Assembly: GCA_008921705.1 (NCBI GenBank)
Contig: VFFE01007078.1
Coordinates: 1,249,714 to 1,313,713, forward strand
Direction: 5' to 3'
DNA from: Burhinus oedicnemus
Taxonomy: Eukaryota; Chordata; Aves; Charadriiformes; Burhinidae
DNA length: 64,000 nucleotides
The position numbers and the translations under genes were made by a program. The notes beneath the pieces were generated by a model. It was not told the DNA's origin. It made no database searches and saw nothing but the letters and a program-made list of their open reading frames with translations. Below, piece by piece: positions 26,701-41,700 of the stretch (within the stretch, counting starts at the first letter, position 1; each line of letters begins with the position of its first letter).

Positions 26701-29700
26701 AGTTGTATGCGATACTAGATTCTCTGAGTGCATGAAAAAATTATTACCATTACAGTAATAATATGTGCTTTTATCTTGGAAGAATACATTAAAATAAAAT
26801 ACTGGTGTCAAATCTGAGAGGAACTTTCTGTATCCCCCACCACCTTGATCTGTGAAGGATTCACTTACAGTCATAATGTAATACATAGCTACCTCCAGTT
26901 AAGGATAGGATCCTTGGGTAAATTACGCTCGTGCAGTATTTCTGTAGTAAATCTATACTATTGTGATTTTGTGTGGTGGCATGGGATGAAATCCAGAAAC
27001 ATTCCCAACTTGTTTGGGGAAGATAGAAATTCATTAGCACCATTGAACTGATAGAAAAATGGAACAAAATAAAGCAAACCCCTCAACTGCCCATGTTCTA
27101 ACAGTGATGTCCACCTGTCTGAATTCAGCTGCAAATATTCATTGATTGGATATCAGTGATTTATCAAACTACTTTGATTTTTCTAGTAAACAGTAGTTAA
27201 TGCTATTTCCTCATTTCTTCAAAGACTGAAAATTTTCTGAAGCACAAGATTCGCAGCAGGCCGGACCGATCTGAGCTGGTCAGAATGCACATCCTCGAAG
27301 GTATGTACCCAGCTGTATGTACCTTTTGAGCTGCTATTAGAAGGAACTTCTGTTATGCAGTTTCCTAACTGAATTAGGCTTTGATATTAATTATTTCTAA
27401 AGGTTTATATGCTCTTTTTCTCTACTTTTACAGTATTCTAATTCTGTATAATAATAGATACATTTATGGCAGTGAAAGTATTCTCAACTGTGTATTTGTT
27501 TGCGATTGTATATGGCTTTTATTCTATAATGGTAATTATACCATGGTGCATGTACCTGTAGTGTATATATTGCTTCAATTTCTGCTCATACCCTAAAATA
27601 ACCTGACAGCCTTGTACTTTTCCCCCACTCCCCCAAACAACCTTTAATAAACTTGACTTTTACCTTGCCTTGTTTTTTTTCCTTGTTGCTCAGGTCATTT
27701 GAAATAATCATCTTTTTATGAATGGGGCTGTACTACTGTGTTTCAGCATAATCTTACCAAATACAGAAATTACCAAATAACCATAATCCAAGTCAATTTA
27801 ATAGCTATTAGTTTTCAAAACATGCATTTGGATACTAAACCCAGATAGGAGTCTCCATATTGATAGATCACATCCATATTGACAGACTATCTCCATATTT
27901 TCATTGAAATACAATTTTGAAGACTCAAATTTGTGCTAGAAGCTATTTTTAAAGGTAACTTTTTAAAATGTTTGTCAAGAGAGAATCCAAAAATCAATGG
28001 ATTAATTAAACCTTTACTATAGTTCACGCTGGTAAAGCGTTAGAGCAGCTAATGCTGTCTTCAGATTATAATTACTGTTTGTTGTTTTATATTCCCTGCT
28101 TTATTGTTGGAGTTTACCAAAAGTATTACTGCTGTTAAAAAATAGCTGTTTTTTTAAATAGAGAAATAAGATCATGGGGATGAACAACATCTACTCATAT
28201 AATCTTACTTTTGCTTATTAATTTGAGAATTTTCAGAATAATACTTGCCTGCTTTTGATAAAAGTGGAATGGTTATTGCAAAGACAAGACAATGTTGTGT
28301 GTCATGAAACTGGAGAAAAGATGGAACAGAATATTTAAATTACTATATCTTTTTAGAGACCTTTGCAGAGCCTTCACTACAGGCCACTCAGATGAAACTG
28401 AAGAGGGCTCGGTTGGCAGATGATCTGAATGAGAAGATTGCTCAGAGGCCTGGCCCTATGGAACTGGTAGAAAAAAATATTCTTCCTGTAGACTCCAGTG
28501 TTAAAGAAGCTATTATAGGCAAGTAGAAGTCCCACAGCTTCTACCTGTGATCTGTATAGCATTGTGGAAAATAACAATGTAACTCTTGAGGTTAAAGTTG
28601 ACTAGAAGAAAACATACTCAAAGTTGATTACTACTTACTCTTTTAGCTTCTGACTCCTAAATTCTGTCATCATTTAATTAGTTACCCTATTTTTATTTGA
28701 AACTAAGTTAGAGTTATATAGTTAGAGTATAATACATTCTTTAAAAAGACTTGTTTCTTAATAAAAATATTAAAAATATAGTCAAACATATGTGGCCATT
28801 ACTCAGTCTGTCGTAGGTGTCAGTGTGCACTCCACATATGTTGAACGTACCTTTTAATCTCTTACTGAAACAACTTCTGCTATGCACTTAATTTTATTGA
28901 TTCTTTGAATATGATTTAATATGGCTGTCATTATATTAAAAACACAATAAATACATGCCATATGTTTAGACTGTGCTGAAAACCAATCATTTTCTAGCAA
29001 TTAGCTAATTCTGCCACCAATACCTAAATTTAATTTGTGTAACTAAAAAAAAAAAATTGTTTTGCTTGTTTCTTCATAAACATTCTAGCAGTTGGACAAG
29101 AGAATTATCCTCAAGCTCTGGATGATTATTCATTTGATGAAGACAGCAGTGATGCTTTATCACCAGATCAGCCAGCCAGCCAAGAATCCCAGGGTTCAGC
29201 AGCTTCCCCTGGTGAGCCAAAAACAAGTGACTCACCATCACCAATAACACCAAATGCTACTACGTCAACACAGGTACAGTTTTTAAATGCTGAAATAAAA
29301 GCTTCACAGTATGTTTTTTGGTCATAGAAATGGGGTATAGTTTCACATGGAACGAATACATTTGCTGTTGCAAAGGAGTGTCTGGGACTATTTTCTGTTT
29401 GGGAGTGTATAGACTAGAACCCTGGCTTAGCTGTTGGCAATGATGAAATTCCCATAGACTGTAGTAAAGCCATAAATTCACTAAAATTCATTATCGTCCA
29501 TGGAAGATCTGCAGCTTTCCCGAAAGTCGTTTAAAAGGTCATATCCATGGCTTTCTCCAGCTGTTATTGATTACTTAATGTCTGTCTTCATTCTCAGCAA
29601 GGCCTTGAACTCGTTTAGAATTAAACTTAGCTGAAACAACAGTTGACGTCAGTTCCATTATCTCCAGAAAAGTCCATAAAGAACTGAAGTTTCCTGTATA

Positions 29701-32700
29701 ATTTAAATGTTCTCTCCTATAGTTTTAAAATACTGTCTAAGGAATTTACTATTTAAGAAATAAAAATAACCTTTATGTTGATTTTTCTATGAGGTTTTTA
29801 GTATTTTCTCAAGTTACTTACAAAGAAAGGAAAGTAACTAAGTCTGCCATGGCAGATAAAATGTTGTCTTTATAGTACAGCATTTAAATGTGTGAGGATT
29901 TAAAGAACTGTGGATTTGAATGAAAACACTGGACTGTTTTCACAAGAATTGCAAAAATGAGTTTTGAAAGAGAACACTTCTTACAACAATTTAATTTTGT
30001 GATTTGAAATGGACAGTAACATTGCCCATCCTATCTTTAAAACACATTATAAAAGTGCTGTTGTAAAATAATTTGTCAAAACAGTAATGAAACAAACATA
30101 ATGTGTTACAAATGAATTTTTCTAATCTTCTATTCACTACTGAACACACAGGGTTATATGCATAATCATACAGTTATCTGGATGCTTTCTAGAGTATCTT
30201 GTACAGTGTTTGCTTCACAGGTCTTTATCTTCACCTTTGAGTTAGTAAGTTTATTCATTAATGAGATACATGTATTTATTTAAAGGTTACTATGTTTAGC
30301 TTAAATAGATTGTTTATGGTGTTTTCTGTCATACCTCAGCTAGTAATTTTAAACTCAGTAACTTGAGCCCAGTTAAGAGGAGAAGGCTTTGCTTTTAGCT
30401 AGATTTCTGCAAGTTTCATGGAACTTATTTCTCTGGATAGAGAAAGAGATGCAAGTTAAGGCTCCAGTGGAGGGAAAGGCAAGCAAAGTCGTCATATGTT
30501 GTCTGATGGCAACTAGCTTGAACAGTCAGCAAACTCCAAACTAGCCAGATTTAACAGTATTCATCTCCACTCATTAACAGCTTGTTCATTTGAGACTGAC
30601 AGAGCTAAGTAAATGACAAATTGTGCTTATATTCTCAGTTGTACTTGCTTAGAGGAACCATTGGTTTGTGTTGAAATGAAGAGTAACAAAAATTTTGCCT
30701 TGGTACCAATGCTGAATGAGTTGCTGAATCAAATTTACGCGTGTCTGCTGAGCAATCGTGTATGCTAGAAAAAAGTCCTTGATCCTGAAATACTGTTTCT
30801 CCCAGTAAGCCCATTTTCCTGTTGTACGTGGATGAAAGCAGCTGTATTATCACAGAAAAATAATTTATGCTTCAGATTGATGCATTTTACCATACTATCC
30901 ATGTTTACACTTCAATAAATTATTTAGTGGAAAGACTTGGGTTTTCATCACAGTATTATATATATGAAGGGACTTACAAAGGACGTCAGTTTAATAATAT
31001 TGCACCCTGCTTTGTGTACTTGGTATCAACATACCACATGTGTATAACCAAACACAAAAAATTTGGTAATGCTGTTTTTGTATAACTAGCTGAAATGTTT
31101 TGCGTTATTTTGAGCAGTACTCCTTAAGCAGAAAATGTGAATTTGATGGAAATTCAAAAGCTTTAGGAGTTTAAATTGTTTCATTTCATGCAAGTCTGTA
31201 CCTGGTAAAAACAAGTTCTTTTAGCCTGTATAACATAAACATTAAAATACTTTATTTTGAAAGAATTTAAGAGTGTACAAAAATTATACCAATATGTGAA
31301 TGGTACTACTATAAACATGTAATATTCTTCAGGTTAATGTTGATCAACTGTAATCTATAATGGATTTTTTCATGAGGACTTCTAAGAGTGTTCCTTCATC
31401 ACCTTCTCCACTACACAAAGGAGAAAAAGATGCATAACTTTGCAGTTCAAATTATTTTAATGCTTGTCTTTTTGTTAAGCATTCATTTGGAAAATGCATT
31501 TATTTATATATCCAAACTCTCAGAGGATTCGTAGCGAAACCAGGGCTCTACACAGGGAACTGTGCTGCAATTTGTAAGTTAAGACATGAACAAAAGATAA
31601 GACAAAACTGAATATTTGTTACTGTATAAACGAATGTAAAATTAAACTGTTAAATATGAGATGAATATTGTTCATTCTCCAAAGGTATTACTGTCTTAAT
31701 GACCATGGATAGTTGACAACTGAGTAGTTCAGGATCTGGAATTACTCTCCTTGGTTTTCTTATTACTATAGTAGGTAGAAAAAGTATTGCAAAGTTCATA
31801 TTAAAAAACAATGCTGGACACAAAGTACGGCACATCCATTTTATTTCATTGTTCCCTAACATACAGATTAACATGTGGATTGGGTTTCATGTCAAGAGAA
31901 TGTAATTTGTGTTGAATAAATTGAAAACAAACCACATGAAATTAGATTCCTAAGTAAAGAGTTAGGTTCCTAATGGAGAGTTAAATAAAAATACTCAAAA
32001 CAATACATGCCAAAAGCTTTTCAAGTAGGAAGCATAAGATAGATACACAATTGCACCAACAAAATAACAGAGCACTTGAACTTGATTGAAAAAGCACTTC
32101 AGATAGAGATTCAGTCCCTTGCTTGTGGATTTCATAACATATTACAGGCGTTTCTGTGCACAGATCTAAAATGTGAAACTGCTCTTCCACAGAATAAAAC
32201 AGATGCTTACCTTGTTGTTCCTTTTGAAATAAAGAATAACAGCACAGCATGTCTCTACAGGAGATGTGTCTGGGAAATTGCTCCTTCATTCTTTTAATTT
32301 CCTCTGACAAATTTTACATTTTATTACAACATAAAATACAAAGAATATTTTGAAAACAGTGGAGGAGTGCAGCCAGAGTTCTTTTCAAGGCTTCCTCCTC
32401 CAGACATTTCCAGGCCTCAGAGGATGTACCATAACTTTTGAGAACCTTCAGCTCTGGTTGACTGATGATCTAAAACTTGGTTTAACCTGATGTATTCGCA
32501 TCTGATAAGGATTAGGCATTTTAACCATACCACTCTAAACAGATCAAATTGTGGTGTACACAATTCTGAAGACATTAAACAGTTATCTTCAAAGTGGCAG
32601 AAGTATTTTGCTTTATGAGACAGAGTATAGTGTCTGTTTTCTGCATATATTCACTTTAGCTTGTTGACCTGCTAGATGCTTGTTTGCAGCTAGAAGAAAA

Positions 32701-35700
32701 GGTCCAGAAATCATACTATCTGTATCTGGAAACAGAAGATCTGTTCAAAGGAAATCTTTATATTACTTGATGAAGTAATCAAGTTAAGAAGTTGAGACCT
32801 GTTAATTTAGGGTTTTTAATTTGAAAATTTATCAAGTAAATGATATGCGTGTTCATTGCCTCATTTAACACTTGCAGGTAAAATTGGGAAGTCTGTAAAA
32901 AGCTTTGTATTTCATGTAGCAATTAATCCTTTGTAGTTTAGGATAAAAACTAATGCAAGGAAAAATTAATTTACTTTATTGCAAGAGGAGAATGTTTAAC
33001 ACCATAAGTTTCAAGCCATATGAATTGGGGGAGGGGGGTGTGTGTTAGTTTGTTGGGTGTTGGGTTTGTTTGTTTTTTTAAATTTATTAACTTTTCCATT
33101 GCAAAGAGTTTTGTTGTGCTGTCATTATAGAGTTGTTCTCATAGCCTATAAAGGGTTGCTAAATAGTGTGTTTGAAGTCAAGTTATTTGTTTGGGTTCAA
33201 GAAGGATCAGAATGATGAATGGTAAAAGATTATGCAATGAATAATCTGAAGTGTCGAACATTTAAAATTGTTTTTAGATGGGACTTCAGGAAAAGAAAAT
33301 TTAAGAACCAGTGAAAATCATTAGAATTCTCCTGTGCTTTATGGTAATATTGTACATGACACTGATTCAAAGACAAACTAAGTGCTTTTTTAAATGTTAC
33401 TGCTGTAACTAGAATAAGCCTTTTAAATGTAATAGCAACAGGAGTGCAATATGTTGGAACAGAGTATCCAGAACTCTTTTATAAAGGGTAAGTCCCTCTA
33501 AAGTGCCCTACCAATTCTTATGCCAGTCCAGCAAATAACAGATACTGTGTAGATACCGGATGCTTTCCAGAGCAAACACTTTGAAAGCTGGATATAAAAA
33601 TAGAGGCATTTATATCTTTAGCCTGCCATCATAAACTGACACAACCCCAAGACAGGCATGTGTGCAATGTTTCAGTGACTAGGCATGGCATACTAAATCT
33701 TGCAATTTAGTAAAGCAGTATCAGCTTTTCATCGGATGGCTGCACTACAGAAGGATCAAAACCACTGTACAGTTCAGATAGGTTACGGCCAGCTAGCTAT
33801 AGCTGCCTGTTGGCAGCCAACGGGTGGAGATGCAGCAAAATGTATAAAATAAAAGCAGAGATAGAAGGGAAAATTATTATAATTTAATTGTAAGCAAAAG
33901 TCAGAAAGCTTAGTGCATGCAGACTGGCAGCTTGATAATTGCCATCCCAGAAATACAAAACAACTGGGACATAAAGTTGCAAAATGTGTACCAAGTGTTT
34001 TTAGCAAACTGATTTAAGTCCTTTGTGGTACAATCTCATGGAAGAATAATAGAGCACAGGAAGAAATGAATTAGGGAGAAGTACCCGTCTGACTTAATTA
34101 GAATGCAAGGTTTTAGACTGTAGTCTGAAGAAAAAGGGTATTTACTCATAGGGAATATAAGGGAAATGGATGGACTTTCACAAAAATAATATTGTACTAG
34201 GTGATCTAATTTTTTTCTTAACAGTGGAAATGCAACTGATCTCATCTGTCTGGATTTAATACTGTATGGTATTAAATACTAGCAAAACTGGAGAAGATGG
34301 AGATTAGCAGAGATAAGACAGAAAGAGGGAAGTATTGGGCTGAAATGAAGTTGGTAATAGTGCTCTGCAGGAGTTGATTTGGGGACATTCTGGTTTCATT
34401 AACAACCTTGACATGAGAATGGGTCATGTAATGAAAGCTGGAAGGCATAGTCAGCACAGAGTTGGATTGTTGTTATGCAGAAAGAACTGGTTGATTTGGC
34501 TTTTAAGAGAGTAATGGAATTCCAATAGAATGGAATAGTTCTTAAGAAGAAAAATATACAATGCCTCTCCTTCCCATGAAAAAGAAATGTGGAAACCTGG
34601 GGACTCTTGACTGAAGAGAAAACTGAGGAGGAAGACACTTGAGGTGCAGTGGTCAGCAGTGAAGTGACAGTGAGCTACTGTGTCCTTCCTCTATAAAACT
34701 GCAAGTGTGTCAGAAGAGATGATTCCAGTAGAAGTGTTAATGCCACTGCAAAGATCCAGTGAAACCCCTTGTGGAATATCCTATACGTTTCCAGTTACTT
34801 ATATCCAAAGAAGACTAAGGAAAACTGTAACACAAACAGGAAAATATGATCACAGAATGAAAAATCTCTTTTATGAGAAAAGAATAAAAATTCATTTCTG
34901 TAGCTTGAAAAACAAGGGCTGAGATTTGTTTATGTACAGACTATATCCCATCAGAGGGATATTCACTACAGAAGGAAATAGGTTTTAAATCAGAAAACAA
35001 TTTCAGCACAGAAAAAATAGATTTGACAAAGTTAAGCTCAGTGAAGTTTGGTTATTATGTAGGAAAACTTCTGGGAATTTACTGGTAGTGATAGTGGTGC
35101 CAGGAAAAGAATAATAATAAAGTCTGAAGCCTATATGGAATTTCATAAGTTTATAGAAGAAATTATACTCATAATGTTTGTAACAGCAAGGGAACAAACT
35201 CAGTGAAGTTCAGGCTACTGGATTCTACCTACACAGCTGGCAGTCAAATACAGAAGAAATGCACCTCCTGGCACAGTCAGAGGAATGGTTACCATGAAAA
35301 TACGACAGGAAGCCATCTCTTCAAAATACATCTGTTCTGCTGGGTGATCATTCTGAAACAAGAAGTTCCTTTTCCTATGTTGATGTTTGACCTTCGTGAA
35401 AGAGAGGCTTTTCTGACAGTACTAGTTTGCGTGGTAAGATTCTCCTTGTGCACACAAGATTCTGACTTCAGACAGAAAATAGTGAAGGCCTCAATTATAG
35501 CAGTGTAACTTCAGCAGGCTGCTTCAGTATACATGTAGTGTGTCTAGGGTCAAATTTTAATATTGTTTCAAGCAGAGTAATAACAAATGGTGGTATCTCT
35601 ACTAACAATTGCTAACAATGCATTCCATTCCTCCTTTAATGATTTTTAACCCTTATCTCTCCTTTTATTTATAATTAATAAAATTTTCTTTGAACTATTT

Positions 35701-38700
35701 TTCTGTAGTTAGTTGCATATAAAAGTATAGAAATTAGTTATATTCTTAAAATCTGTAGTTCTTTGGTTCTAGAAGCCTTTATATATGAAACTTAGTAATG
35801 CTAACAAGAAAAGAAATTTTTTTTGACATAACCTTTTCCTGTAATTCTGACTGACCCACCTTGAAGAGAAGATTTCGGTTTTTATCCTTATGCCAGGAGC
35901 AAAAGTACTTTAATGACAGCTGTCAGTTCTCGAATAATTTTGCAATTACAAAGTTAAAAACTGGCATCAATTAGGTAATCTGATTCCGGGCTACCACCAG
36001 AGACAAATACATGTTAGGAGCAGTTTACATAAAACGTTCCTCACTTGAATGGGTGAGGTTTCTTCTGAAGGTCCTTCCAGTTCTTTGTTATGAATTTGTA
36101 AGAAAGACAGAAGAAAATGTTTTCATGATGTTTCTTTGTTTTCATGTATGCTAAAAGGAGAAAAGAATTCTGCAAATTAAAACAACAGTGTAAAGGTTAT
36201 GAAAACAAAGCCCTTTTTATGTGCGTTGTTATTATAAATCCTTTTTGGTTATCATTTATTTTACCTGCAGAAAAAACAACAATAATAATTAAGAAAAATG
36301 TTAATGTTGGAAAAATATTTATTATGATATACTACAAAAATTGATATTAAAATCAATTACTGTTTTGCTTTGGTGAAACTAGAAGTAAATCCTGTATTAG
36401 TAAAAACAGATTTTGGGTACATTTACATGCAGTAGTTAAAATGCAAACGAAGAAGTCAATGTAAGAAACCAGTTTATTTGCTATATTTGAAGTGTGCCAA
36501 AATGTACAGGGAAGAGTCCTGTTTTTGCCATTCCTTCTAAAAATACTATGTGAATTTAACATGATAGTAAATTGTCTTAACCTTTTCACATTTTTTCAAT
36601 TATTGAGATGGCGGATGTTTTTAATGTTTCTCTTTTTCCTTATATTTTTTTTAATACTAGTATCCGCCTTTAACCTCTCCAGTTCCTGAATTTCTCAAAA
36701 CTCCCACTGCAATCGAACAGCACATTACACGTTCTACTGCTACAACCACGCTGACCACAAATACAGTATCTGGAGCAAAGCCTGGGCCAACATTAGTAAA
36801 GGTTGGTATCTGTAAATAATGGCATCTGCGGACTATGCTCTTAATCTGTGTCCTCTTCCAATACTGTATTTAATGAAAAAATACACAAGTAACATGCCTA
36901 TAACTAACAACAACTTTTATTAGTGTTCATGAGAATGTACTGGGTTGTTGACTGAAAGCTTCTATATGCTAAGATCAACAATTGACACTTGTAGGGAATG
37001 GCTCATTATTTCAAGAGGTCCTTACAGTACAGTTGATTAAAGTGTTCAGGCAGAACTATGCATTACATTGCGATGGAAGTTTTTAAGAAATAAGGACAGT
37101 AGATCTTTGCAATATTGAGTCTCTGCTTTCTATTGGTGAAATTAATCTTTTCTCATCTAGTTTTGTAAGGAGAATAATTAATAGGAACAGAGGCATCTAC
37201 ATTCATAGTCTACCTATAACCAAACTGGTCAACAGCATTGCTCCTTTTCTGCAACTATTCTCTTAGTTCATCTATTGTATAAGCAGAATGCACTGTGTGA
37301 ATGAAGTTACTCTATCCTTGTATTTGAATATCAGAACAACACACTCAATTCTCTTTTCTGCACTGACCTAGCCAGCAGCATGGAACACTTTTTCAAATAC
37401 AATTAGAGAGGGAGTTATGTTTAGAAGATGTCCATAACAGTTAATTTCAGCAGCTTTGCCAAAGGTCTTTCAGTTGTGTAATGATTATATGTATGTAGGC
37501 TTTCATGTACCCAAGTACGTGAAATTATTTCTTGGTTAAATTTTCAAGGGTGACCTCTTATAGTCAATTTCTAGTATAAATTTGGCTATATCCAGTGAAA
37601 TCACTGCACTTGTAGCAGCTTACTTAATGCAGGATCTTAATGACAGATTCAGATATCTTTCAAAACAGGCTCTCTGTGTAATAAGTTGCATGGATCAACA
37701 CAGGATTTCTGCTTTGATACCTTCTGTATAACTAGGTAACTGCCTTCAACTTTTGACTCAAAATAATTTCAAAGCGTTTGTAAAGGAAGAGAGTTTTATC
37801 ACCTGTGCAGGTATTGCTAATAAGGACGCTGCTGAAACTTTCATAAGAGTAATCCTGTAATTTATAGGACTGTCTTGTCCATGCTTTTAATCTAGACCTG
37901 TTGTAAGTACTTCTGATGTGCAAATGTTTATGGATGGAGTTTAAGATACTAGCTTTTACTCATACAAAGTGCTAAGTGGCTTTGAATTTACCCATTTAAG
38001 AATGCCTCTTTGCAATGACAGGTCACGACTAGCAGAATCCCTTACCTTCATTTGTGCCATCTATTAAAAAAACATTCACAAACTGATTTGATGGCCCCTT
38101 CTTGTGTACAGTATAAGTCAGCTGGAGTACGTTAACTTTTGAAGAACGGTAAGTGATCCTTTTGGGCAGGTTTGCAGGGATAATTGTATTCAGCAACTCT
38201 TTGGAGTAAATGCACTTCTTATGCTTTGTCTTTGTACCTTGCATAACTGCTTGTAAATGAGATATCTGTTGTTTCAATCTTTTCCATCCATAAACAGCAA
38301 AGCCACCCAAAGAACCCAAATGATAAGCATCGGAGCAAGAAATGTAAAGAACCTAAGCCAAGGGTGAAAAAATTGAAGTATCATCAATATATTCCACCTG
38401 ATCAGAAAGGTGAGAAAAGTGAGCCACAGATGGACTCCAACTATGCTCGTCTGCTACAACAGCAGCAACTGTTTTTGCAGCTGCAGATCCTGAGCCAACA
38501 GCAACAACACTACAACTACCAGACAATTCTACCTGCACCGTTGAAGTATGTGAAGCATTGTTTGTCCCCTTTAAAGAAAAGATAATATAAATCAGTTACA
38601 GACTTCTTGCTTTAGAAGTAAATGTGTTTTGCAAATGTTAAGAGACAGTTGGAACCCAAGAAAACTTTAATGGCAATGTGCATCGCTGTGGGTATTATTT

Positions 38701-41700
38701 GCCTCATTTAAGAAGGTGATGAGGTGGTTCTCTTTTTAAAATACTCCTGAAATCTGATAAGCCTTTAAGTGGTCCTAGTTATTTTTGTGTGACATGGAAA
38801 CAGAACCTCCTACCTGTCAGATGCATTTTTTCCAACCAGATGCATAATTGAAACTCAAAGCATTTATGCGAAAGCAAGAAAGCTTTGACACCGTTTTCAT
38901 TCAAGTATGATACAGGTAGGCAGAGCAGAAGCAAAGCTTACAGACGATGGCTTTTACAAAGACACTTTTTCTTGTGTTTTTATTGTCTTTTTACATCAGT
39001 TTCAGAGGCCACATTTTTGCAGTTTACAAATAAGAACTTACAAATAAGTCATTTTAAATTTGGTAAAATTTGTATATTGTTTATAGCCTCATCTCTAATG
39101 TTCGTACGAGGTCCTCATCAATGTTGATCTTTAGCACTCTCAGCAGTGAGAAGTATACTTTCTGATATATAGGTAGAAGCAGTCAGAAAAATAAATCTCC
39201 AAAGAGCTGCCAGCACCCTACGGCAGAACAAGAAGCTATCTGCAGAGTTCCATTCTCGCCATCTAAGACCAGTCTTTTCCTAGAAGTGCTTACAGTGTAA
39301 CATGCCACAGTTGCACAACCCTAAATTCAAATGACTTTCAACTGTTTTTTTAAAATGAGTTTTCACTGAGTTATTTTTCCTCAGCAAGTGAAGCTAGAAA
39401 AGTTAAAGATACCATCTGTGGTTATATTTATAATTACCATGTATCCTAACATTTGGACTAGAGATGTTTCTGCCTGCTTACCCACGCTTCTTATGTTCCA
39501 TTTACTGACATTTCTGAAATGTTTCTTCATGAAACAGTTGAACAAAATAAAAGAGCTGACTTGTGGTACCTAGTGTAAATGATGGCATTTTTAAATTTTT
39601 TACAATTATTTTGAGATTCTTGTATGAGATTCTTCTTACAAGTACAGCTGACAAAAATGCCTCATCTTCAGAGTAAACTGCCTTCACATTGGTCCTTACT
39701 ATGTATGAACATTGGACATATATCTAGGGTTGATGTATAGAGTTCAATATTGTGGGGTTTTTTTATTGATGGCAAACAAAAAAGTAACTACTTGCTCTAT
39801 CTGATGATTAACTTGTATAAACCAAATCTGCAGTCCATAGTATCCTTCAGGGATGCCACGACAATAACAAAAACTGTGACATATAAATTAGTATGCTTAA
39901 CTGAAGAGAAAATAAAATATCAACATACTACTCTGTTATGTTTTCTTTGTGCTGTTTTACTAAAAATATTTAATGGTAATGTTTTACGTTAAATATGTGT
40001 TTGTAAAAAAAATTATTTTCATGAACTTGACAGACACTAGATTCAGAATCACATCGTCTTGATTGAAAACATAATATATTTAGCATTGACATTGTCCCTC
40101 TTTTTCTTATCACTTGAAGGCCACTGAATGACAAACAGACTAACAACGGGAATACGCCACTGAATACTTTGAACAACAGTACACCAACGTCAGCTGCCAG
40201 CTCACCAAGACAGAACAGTAATATTCCTAGCCGGAAACCAGGTCCTCTACCTTCAAGCTTGGATGACTTGAAGGTAAAAAAATAAGGGGGATTTGTCCAT
40301 TACTTTGCATCACTATAGGTCATAACTTGCAAACTGTTACTGTCAAGAATAACCCTGGATATTATTTACCAATGAAAACTGTATTTTTCTCCTAACTGTT
40401 TAGAATAAGGGTGTCAAAGTTTTTATACACAACTCTTCCGGACTTAAATATTTGTTTTGATTTAGCCTCCTCACATGCATATGTTCTAGAAATGACACTT
40501 CTTTCCCAAAGAGTTAGAAGAGGAAGAAGAATTTCAGACAGATTGTATAGGTACATAATTTGATACCTTGGGTAAATTATGAGGTGCACTTCATGTCAAG
40601 TTTTAGCCCAGACAGACTTAAACACTGGAACAGTAATATCATGACAATTTTAGTATATCAATGAAGAGGATTATTTAAGCAGTATAAATTAAAAGATGCC
40701 CTAATAATAACATATTCAGAGGGGTCACTACTATAAAGCCAACACAGAAATAACCCTAGTAAAAGAGAATAGAAAATATGAGATCTTCTTACCAGAGTTC
40801 AACACATCATCTGAAAATTAACACTAAATTTCATAAAAGCTTTTTAAAGTTATAAATAACTGTGTAAACTCTGTTTAAACTGTAATATGAAGGCATTGCA
40901 CAGGATTTTCTTCCTTCAGAAATACATTAACAGGAATGAATACTGTGAGGGACCTAATGAAAACGAATCTGAAGAAGCTTGTTGTGGGGGGTTAGATTCA
41001 GATTCTTTCAATAGCAACTACATGAATGGGCCAAACCTGAGCGGAGGAGTAGGGACATCTGGTGGGCAGTTTATGCATTTCTCTCTTCCTTTACCCAGGT
41101 GTTGGATTTCTGAGGGATGGGAATCAGGTTTTTTTTTGTTGTTTTGTTTTGTTTTGTTTTTTACACTTGAAGGGATAAAAAAGAGGTTTCGGAAGATCAG
41201 ATTCTCAAGACAGGCTTTAACTGACGACCATACGTTACTATCTTTTAATATGAAACAAGTCTATAAAATGCGATACAAACAACAGTGTTTGAAATAGGCT
41301 TTTCAAACCTTAAATCATTAACTTTTTAAGATATTTCAGTTAATATCTGAATTTGTGCTTTGCAGTGATTAAAGCTGTTCACTTATCCATTTCTGCATAA
41401 TTTATTGGTATTCCTGCTAATGTGGTAACAGTAACATAAGCCATACTCGCAGACCTGCTGGTGGTGGTTTTAACACTGAATCATCTAAATCGGTTCCAAT
41501 TAAGAATTCAGAAATGCATCACTGAAAAACAGAAAAATTGGAATGTGCTCTCAAGCAAGTGTGGAGGATATCAGACTGGGGGAAACAGCTGATAACCGTT
41601 GTTAGGTAGACAGTTATTTAACATAAAATTGCTGTGGTTCTTAGAGATGTTATGCAAATGGATTGCTGAGACTTTTCATCATTTCCAAATCATAAAGACC

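Larger units (their letters stand above)
24135..28356 (+). other. MRTFB: MRTFB introns 2-4
   Basis: Three introns (24135-26595, 26652-27224, 27301-28356), all GT-AG, separating the RPEL exons. They hold AT-rich sequence with a G/T-rich tract near 24715-24775. Nothing else was recognised. Confidence 0.8.

Noticed and set aside
34030..35200. Possible ancient CR1 or LTR remnant in intron 6
   Set aside because: Only weak, scattered resemblance to CR1 wording. Not enough to call without alignment.
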